Shown in pieces: positions 14,026 through 18,716 of a DNA stretch of 18,716 nucleotides. The stretch lies in assembly GCA_031404455.1 (NCBI GenBank), contig JANNHP010000346.1, forward strand, positions 1-18,716, read 5' to 3'. Made by a program: the position numbers and the translations under genes. The notes below the pieces were generated by a model, which did no database searches, was not told the DNA's origin, and saw only the letters and a list, made by a program, of their open reading frames with translations. How positions within the stretch are numbered: the first letter of the stretch is position 1; each line of letters opens with the position of its first letter. Source of the DNA: JANNHP01 sp031404455 (lineage in GTDB: Bacteria; Planctomycetota; JAJSAM01; JAJVHW01).

Positions 14026-15975
14026 ATGTGCGGAATCGCCGGCGTGATCGGGCCCCGCGGCGGGGCGATGCTCGCGCCCATGCTCGCGGCGCTCGCGCAC
14101 CGCGGTCCCGACGACGAGGCGACGCTCGTCCGAGGCGACGTGGCGCTCGGACATCGACGTCTCGCGATCCTCGACCTCTCGCCCGCGGGCCGTCAGCCGA
14201 TGGTCACGCAGGACGGGCGCTACGCGCTCGTGATGAACGGCGAGATCTACAACCACGTTTCGCTGCGCGAAACGTCTGAACGGCTGGGAGTCAGGTTCAG
14301 AGGACACTGCGACGCGGAAGCCGTGCTCCATCACCTCGCGCGGCACGGCGAGGCGGGTCTCCGAGATCTCCGCGGCATGTTCGCGCTCGCGTTCGCGGAT
14401 CTCACGACGGGGGACGTGTTCCTCGCTCGCGACCGGATGGGCATCAAGCCGCTCTACTTCGCCGACACGCCGCGCGGCTTCGGCTTCGCGTCGGAGGCGA
14501 AGGCGCTCCTCGCGGCGGGGCTCGCGGCGCCGGGACTCGATCTTGCGGCGACGAGTCAACTCCTCTCGCACTTCGTCGTCCCGGCGCCGTGGTGCGCGTT
14601 CTCGGGCGTCAGCGCGCTCCGGCCCGGCGAGATCGTCCGCCGCCGCGCCGACGGGCGCATCGAGCGCGCGTCCTTCGCCGACATCGTGTTCAAGGACGAG
14701 CCGGTCGCGGAGGTCGACGCCGTCCGCCGCGTCCGCGCCGCCGTCGAGGACGCGGTCCGCTCGCACCTGATGTCCGACGTCCCCGTCGGCGTGTTCCTCT
14801 CGGGCGGCGTGGACTCGGGCGCGGTCGCGCTCCTCGCCGCGCGCGAGTCGTCGTCGCCGCTGCACGCGTTCACGCTCGCCTACGGCGCCGAGGGAGCGCG
14901 CTACGACGAGACCGACGGCGCCGCCGCGATCGCGAAGCACGGCGGGCTCGTCCACCACGTCCGCCGCGTCTCGGGCGACGACGTGTACGCCGCGCTCGCG
15001 CGCATCGTCTACGCCATGGACGAGCCGTCGGCGTCGGCGCTCCCGAACTGGTTCGTCGCGGAACTCGCGCGCGAGCACAGCGTGAAGGTGTGTCTCTCGG
15101 GCCTCGGCGGCGACGAACTCTTCGCGGGCTACACGCGCTACCTCCACCTCGCGCGCCGCGAACGCATCTTCGACCGGTGGCGCGCCGTGCCGCGGCCGCT
15201 GCGAGCCGCGGTGACGTCGGCGGCGAGGGCACTCGGCGCGAAGGGGCGCGTGGCGTCCTTCCTCGGAAAGGCCGACCAGCCGTTCGGCGAGCGGAGCTGG
15301 CGCTACAAGCTCGTCCTCGACGACGACGCGAAGCGCGGTCTCTGGGCCGAGGGAGTGGACACGTCCGCGATCCCGTCGACGCGCGAGCACCTCCTCTCGC
15401 TCTTTGCAAGGGTCGCGGGCCGTCACGTCGTGGACCAGATCGCCTCCGTCGACGCGAAGACCTATCTCGCGAACGACCTCCTGCGCCACATGGACGGCAT
15501 GTCGATGGCGCACGGCGTGGAGGCGCGCGTGCCGCTCCTCGACGGGCCGCTCGTGGACCTGGCGTTCTCGCTGCCCGCGGACCTGCGCCTTCGCGGCGAG
15601 GTGCGCAAGCACGTGTTCCGCGAGGCCGTCCGCGACCTCTTCCCCGCGGGCCACCTCGACCGCCCGAAGACGGGCTTCTGCTTCCCGACGGACGCGTGGC
15701 TCCGCAATGGGCCGCTGCGTCCCGTCCTCGACGCGACGCTCTCGGGCGGCGCCGTCCGCCGCCGCGGGCTCTTCCGTCCCGAGGCCGTCGCCCGTCTCGT
15801 CGCCGAGTTCCACGCGTCGGCACCCGGCTCCGACGCCGCCGGGATGGCCGAGTCGCGCGTGTGGACGCTCGTCATGCTGGAGCTCTGGTGCCGGATGTTC
15901 GTGGACGACGGCGCGCCGCGGAGCGGGGAGGTCGGGACGGAGGCGTTGGTGCGGGGCGCAGGCGATAGCGACTGA
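14026..15975 (+). CDS. asnB: Asparagine synthetase (glutamine-hydrolysing), AsnB family
   Basis: 649 residues from ATG 14026, 5 bp after the preceding stop. The mature enzyme would begin at Cys2 (MCGIAG), the glutaminase nucleophile of class II amidotransferases. Glutamine-site residues follow: HRRLAILDLS (43-52), MNGEIYNH (70-77) and HCDAEAV (94-100), then RDRMGIKPLYF (135-145). The synthetase domain has the PP-loop SGGVDSG (259-265) for ATP, and SGLGGDELFAGYTRY, HMDGMSMAHGVEARVPLLD and PKTGFCFP. It converts aspartate, glutamine and ATP to asparagine, or amidates a related substrate, as many AsnB paralogues in large bacterial genomes do. Length and motif order fit a complete, active enzyme. 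No ribosome site is visible before the ATG. Confidence 0.93.
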   Translation: MCGIAGVIGPRGGAMLAPMLAALAHRGPDDEATLVRGDVALGHRRLAILDLSPAGRQPMVTQDGRYALVMNGEIYNHVSLRETSERLGVRFRGHCDAEAVLHHLARHGEAGLRDLRGMFALAFADLTTGDVFLARDRMGIKPLYFADTPRGFGFASEAKALLAAGLAAPGLDLAATSQLLSHFVVPAPWCAFSGVSALRPGEIVRRRADGRIERASFADIVFKDEPVAEVDAVRRVRAAVEDAVRSHLMSDVPVGVFLSGGVDSGAVALLAARESSSPLHAFTLAYGAEGARYDETDGAAAIAKHGGLVHHVRRVSGDDVYAALARIVYAMDEPSASALPNWFVAELAREHSVKVCLSGLGGDELFAGYTRYLHLARRERIFDRWRAVPRPLRAAVTSAARALGAKGRVASFLGKADQPFGERSWRYKLVLDDDAKRGLWAEGVDTSAIPSTREHLLSLFARVAGRHVVDQIASVDAKTYLANDLLRHMDGMSMAHGVEARVPLLDGPLVDLAFSLPADLRLRGEVRKHVFREAVRDLFPAGHLDRPKTGFCFPTDAWLRNGPLRPVLDATLSGGAVRRRGLFRPEAVARLVAEFHASAPGSDAAGMAESRVWTLVMLELWCRMFVDDGAPRSGEVGTEALVRGAGDSD

Positions 15976-16226
15976 GGCCGGCAGCGCCTTCTCGGCCAAC
16001 CCAGCGAACGTCAAGGCCGAGATCTCGCAGCGCCCCGCCTTGAGCACCAGCGCGCGTTGCTTCCGCGCTTCCCACTCGATCCTCCCGAGATCCGAGTTGC
16101 GGTGGCTCGCCGCGACGTCGCGCTCCCACCCCAACGGCCGCTTGTACGCGATCGCCGTCGAGCCGCTCAATGTAGCCGCGGCTGGTCATCTCCTCCGCCG
16201 GCTGTTCGCGATTGTCCTTCGGATCG
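15976..16226 (-). pseudogene. Intergenic stretch with a probable unidentified coding remnant
   Basis: No intact gene fits this 251-bp gap between asnB and a convergent minus-strand gene. On the minus strand, the frame beginning near 16170 (TTG) reads AIAYKRPLGWERDVAASH, then RNSDLGRIEWEARKQRALVL and KAGRCEISALTFAGLAEKA. By my count, 64 of its first 70 codons end in G or C, as in the real genes here. An overlapping frame just upstream (16226-16125) reads DPKDNREQPAEEMTSRGYIE, so a frameshift may separate two pieces. There is no good start, and the frame runs on antisense into asnB. I do not recognise a family. A 10-bp palindrome (cgagatctcg) sits near 16019-16028. No clear terminator for asnB is seen. 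Confidence 0.3.
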
Positions 16227-17753
16227 CTAGTGCCTTCCCACGATCTTCCAGACTGCGATCCTCACCCCGAATCGCTCCGCGCCGCCGGGCTCAAGGTCGA
16301 TCGTAGCTTTCACGCGATTATCGACGTTGAGCGCAGCGCGCAATTCGGGCTCCGAGACGTCGGCCGGATGATCCTCAGGGCCGAGTCCCCAGCGCTGACG
16401 TCTCGTCTGTTCGTCCACGTACGCATCGGTGGTGAAACGGATGCCGATGCGCGCCTCGGTCTTCTCGGTGATCACCGCCGGGAACACCCACGTCTTCTTC
16501 GTTCCCTCCTCCCAGATCGTCTCCGCCAGGTCGTCGTTCCCGCGAAAGCGGGCCGTGACGAACCGCTTCAGCCACGCCAGGTACTCCGACGGCTCGGCCG
16601 TCGGTTTGTCGAGCTTCCGCGGCACGATCGTCGGCGGCGCATCTTGCGGCGGAGTTGGCGGCGGAGTTGGCGGCGGAGTCGGCGCACCCGGCACCTCGCG
16701 GCGGACGGCCACGGGGATGCGGAGAGAAACCACGGATTGGAACCTCCCGTTCACGGCTCGCATATCTTCCATGCTCGCGAACGATCTCACGTCCAACGTG
16801 ACCCGGATGTCGTCGCCGACGGCCAGAGATTCACTGACCTTCGGACCGACCTCGAGGCGACGCGTGAGATAGCCGCTCGGATCGATCGTCTGGCCAACAC
16901 CCCAGTCAAGTGCCTCCTTCTGCCAATCCGCCCAGTATGGCTTCAAGTCGTTGAACCCGATCGTGACGCTCCCCTTGTCGATCTCGAGGACCCGCGCGTC
17001 GAAGACCCAGGTCTTCCACCCAAGGTCTCCCACGCAGTAAACGAGCCACGCGCGGCGCCAGTCGTACTCGACCACCGAACCCGCAAGGTGCTGCTCGGCG
17101 TCCTGGTTGGCGGCGTGGCATGCTTCGGCGAACAGCTTGAGCCACAGGCGGAACGTGGAGCCGTACGCGATAGGGTGCCTGGTCGGCGGCATCTGTTTCG
17201 TCCCGTCGCGCGACTTCTTGATCTTCGTCGCTCCCGTCGAATCGTCCACAACCGGAGCGCTGGCCGAGCGTTCGGCGCCCGGGTCGGCGTTTGCAATATG
17301 GATCAGATCCGCGAGCTTCGTGAAGATGCGCTCGAAGTCGATCCCGCCGTCCGGCCCCAGGACCGGCCGTTCCATCCATCCGATCCCATCGCCCTTGTTC
17401 CAAGCAATGGCCAGTGGCGCCTCTTCCGATGTCGGAACGAACGACGCTATCTCCCCCGCGGAAGCGAGGACGCGGACCTCAATACAGATCGTGCGTTGTC
17501 CGTCGCGGTCGCACGGTTTCACGTCGATGACTCTGCCCTCCCTGTGGATGAGTCGCGTCGACGCAAGTCGCCTCCGCCTCTCGCGCTTCTCGAGCGCCGG
17601 TACTTCGAGCTTCTCGATCGCGCGGAGTTCGTCGTTGAACTCGGAGCGCGACTCGGTCGTGACCACGTCCGGATCCCCGGTTGGCGCACCCTTCTCCTGC
17701 GCCCACGCAGAGAACGCGAAGGCCACGACCAGAATGCCCGCGAGCACCCTCAT
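16227..17753 (-). CDS. Secreted protein of unknown function with two related modules
   Basis: 508 residues from ATG 17753. It starts with a signal peptide (MRVLAGILVVAFAFSAWAQ). No enzyme family is recognised. The region 198-350 and the region 388-508 look like diverged copies of one module: each begins with an aromatic helix (FRLWLKLFAEAC, 201-212; YLAWLKRFVTARF, 391-403), followed by KTWVFDARVLE (247-257) or KTWVFPAVITE (420-430), and ends with a predicted strand pair (VGDDIRVTLDV, 312-322; VDNRVKATIDLEP, 477-489). A PTPPPTPPPTPP linker (359-370) lies between them. The second module is clearly similar to the C-terminus of the next gene upstream. The codon pattern and G+C are lower than in the rest of the window. 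The gene is 38 bp downstream of that paralogous neighbour and probably co-transcribed. Confidence 0.75.
   Translation of the reverse strand: MRVLAGILVVAFAFSAWAQEKGAPTGDPDVVTTESRSEFNDELRAIEKLEVPALEKRERRRRLASTRLIHREGRVIDVKPCDRDGQRTICIEVRVLASAGEIASFVPTSEEAPLAIAWNKGDGIGWMERPVLGPDGGIDFERIFTKLADLIHIANADPGAERSASAPVVDDSTGATKIKKSRDGTKQMPPTRHPIAYGSTFRLWLKLFAEACHAANQDAEQHLAGSVVEYDWRRAWLVYCVGDLGWKTWVFDARVLEIDKGSVTIGFNDLKPYWADWQKEALDWGVGQTIDPSGYLTRRLEVGPKVSESLAVGDDIRVTLDVRSFASMEDMRAVNGRFQSVVSLRIPVAVRREVPGAPTPPPTPPPTPPQDAPPTIVPRKLDKPTAEPSEYLAWLKRFVTARFRGNDDLAETIWEEGTKKTWVFPAVITEKTEARIGIRFTTDAYVDEQTRRQRWGLGPEDHPADVSEPELRAALNVDNRVKATIDLEPGGAERFGVRIAVWKIVGRH
16646..16681 (-). repeat. Three tandem 12-bp units encoding the Pro-rich linker
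   Basis: gcggcggagttg occurs three times in a row, the last with one change (gcggcggagtcg). On the coding strand it gives the PPT/PPPT linker between the two modules. Slippage at this short tandem repeat could vary linker length by four residues at a time. Confidence 0.6.
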
Positions 17754-17791
17754 GGCTTCGAGTCCTGCCCTGTGCTCATCGTTGGATCGTG

Positions 17792-18716
17792 CTACCTTCC
17801 CGACGGACGCCAGATGTTCAACTGCGCCGAGAACTCACCGTTCCTCGCGTCCTTCGCGCCGTTGGGATCGAGGTCGATCGTCACCTCCACCGAGGTGCCG
17901 ACGCGCAACGTACCGAGCAGTCCTTCCGGCACTCTGAACTCGTGGTTCTCGGGACCGAAGCCCCACCTCCGGCGCTCCTTCGTGACGTTGCCAAGCGAGT
18001 CTCGTACCCACACGAAGCGGTAGACGTAGGTCCTTTCGCTGTCGATTCGCGCCCAGACTCGCCCGTCACGAATCTCCTGAACCGTCGCAGGAAAGACCCA
18101 AGTCGTCTTCGTTCCTCCGGTCCAGAGTTCTGCGACTTCCTCGTCGTCGCCGTACTCACAGGCGTATGCGAACTTGTCTATCCAAGCCCAGTAGGCGGCA
18201 GAGTTCCCAGCAGTTTTCGTGAGCGCCCGCGGTTCGAACTTCGGTCCTGATTCCGGTGCGAACTTCGGTTCCTCAGGAGCGTCCGGCGGGGTGGTCGATG
18301 TTCTGTACACCGCGCGTAACTGGTTCAGGGCGGTCTCCGCGACCGCGCAAACCTCAGTGTCGTCGCTCTTCAGCGCATCGGTGAGCGCTCCGACGGCGTC
18401 CCGAAGCGTCGCCGACATGACAGGGCGAGTATCGGGGAGCGGCCTCGCGGAATTGTCCGGCACTTCGAGGAAGCGTCCGTACCGGTAGTAGACCTCCATG
18501 GACAGGCAGTTGAGAGCGGTCGCGTAGATGCGGCCGCCTTCCGGCGACCAGCAGTCCACCGGGTCCCACGAGCCGCGCTCGTCTGCACCAGCGTCTGCGC
18601 GCTGGTGCGACGGGAGCGCGCGGACCATGTGGTTGCGCCACGACGACCAGTGCGTGCCCGAGGGCCACCATGTCGGTGACGCGGTTGAACGTCCGGAACG
18701 GCGACAGGTCGTCATC
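17792..18716 (-). CDS. C-terminal part of a squalene-cyclase-like toroid protein with the shared C-terminal module (5'-truncated)
   Basis: The frame is open to the window edge; 307 residues are visible and the true start is outside. Visible residues 20-84 (THWSSWRNHMVRAL, then GSWDPVDCWSPEGGRIYATA and LNCLSMEVYYRYGRFLE) match the last repeat of prenyltransferase/squalene-oxidase alpha-alpha-toroid proteins that are abundant in planctomycetes. Residues 96-138 form a short helical stretch (LRDAVGALTDALKS). After a Pro/Lys-rich linker, residues 172-307 form a module shared with the neighbour at 16227-17753: AYWAWIDKFAYACE, KTTWVFPATVQEI (203-215), RRWGFGPENH (249-258), VGTSVEVTIDLDP (272-284). 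Text before residue 20 is less convincing, so a frameshift near the edge is possible. Function is unknown; the toroid relatives are not necessarily terpene enzymes. Confidence 0.72.
   Translation of the reverse strand, partial: MTTCRRSGRSTASPTWWPSGTHWSSWRNHMVRALPSHQRADAGADERGSWDPVDCWSPEGGRIYATALNCLSMEVYYRYGRFLEVPDNSARPLPDTRPVMSATLRDAVGALTDALKSDDTEVCAVAETALNQLRAVYRTSTTPPDAPEEPKFAPESGPKFEPRALTKTAGNSAAYWAWIDKFAYACEYGDDEEVAELWTGGTKTTWVFPATVQEIRDGRVWARIDSERTYVYRFVWVRDSLGNVTKERRRWGFGPENHEFRVPEGLLGTLRVGTSVEVTIDLDPNGAKDARNGEFSAQLNIWRPSGR
18581..18611. other. Stem-loop within the toroid-protein gene
   Basis: gcaccagcg (18585-18593) and cgctggtgc (18600-18608) pair perfectly around a 6-nt loop, and gtc/gac extend the stem after a single bulged base. 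It falls in the variable stretch HQRADAGADE just before the conserved GSWDP, so it could be a small inserted palindrome or a chance feature of G+C-rich coding DNA. Confidence 0.3.

Noticed and set aside
13396..16170. Long minus-strand open frame opposite asnB and the thioredoxin-like gene
   Set aside because: It is antisense to asnB, which has all catalytic motifs. Only the part beyond 15976 is kept, as a possible remnant.
15872..16189. Small minus-strand gene starting at the ATG near 16189
   Set aside because: The frame overlaps the end of asnB and turns Arg/Gly/Pro-rich, and GGAGGAG abuts the ATG without a usable gap. At best it is the front of a frameshifted remnant.
1..18716. tRNA, rRNA or riboswitch
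   Set aside because: No cloverleaf, rRNA-like stretch or recognisable aptamer core was seen in the intergenic gaps, which are almost all shorter than 260 bp.

Overview
The window is one high-G+C bacterial chromosome segment with densely packed genes, 4-bp stop/start overlaps and frequent GTG starts. The organism is probably a planctomycete (Planctomycetota) or close relative. This is inferred from large secreted proteins with TPR, LamG or squalene-cyclase-like repeats, a metallophosphatase-LamG fusion, futalosine-pathway menaquinone genes and a GSWDP-type terpenoid-toroid fragment. No rRNA, tRNA or other taxonomic marker is present, so the assignment is moderate.

Layout. (1) 3-2695, plus strand: the 3' part of a molybdopterin oxidoreductase, overlapping by 4 bp a YjdF/DUF2238 membrane protein. 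(2) 2745-6882, minus strand: a secreted metallophosphoesterase with a LamG domain, then a MacB/LolD-type ABC ATPase and an FtsX/MacB-type permease that overlap by 4 bp. (3) 6904-8348, plus strand: mqnB and mqnD, two enzymes of the futalosine route to menaquinone, overlapping by 4 bp and divergent from the phosphoesterase across only 21 bp. (4) 8568-10850, plus: a small secreted Gly-rich protein and a large secreted TPR protein 12 bp apart. (5) 10914-15975, plus: recQ, a secreted thioredoxin-fold protein with a degenerate active site, and asnB, tightly spaced. (6) 15976-16226: a gap that looks like the remnant of a minus-strand coding sequence. (7) 16227-18716, minus, visibly lower G+C: two neighbouring proteins sharing an undescribed-looking C-terminal module; one also carries the end of a squalene-cyclase-like toroid.

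The most interesting signal is a 42/43-bp palindromic cassette inserted inside two unrelated protein-coding genes. One copy lies in the ABC permease (3726-3768). Two lie head-to-head in the molybdopterin oxidoreductase (128-170 and 173-215). Two of the copies are identical base for base, and all three are read in the same phase, giving peptides of the form ESVG......LS (for example ESVGNGSETVPTLS). The double insertion is flanked by a 12/14 direct repeat that resembles a target duplication, and a second palindrome type lies just upstream in the same protein. The arrangement resembles the in-gene palindromic elements of Rickettsia, here in an unrelated high-G+C lineage. No mobilising enzyme is visible in the window.
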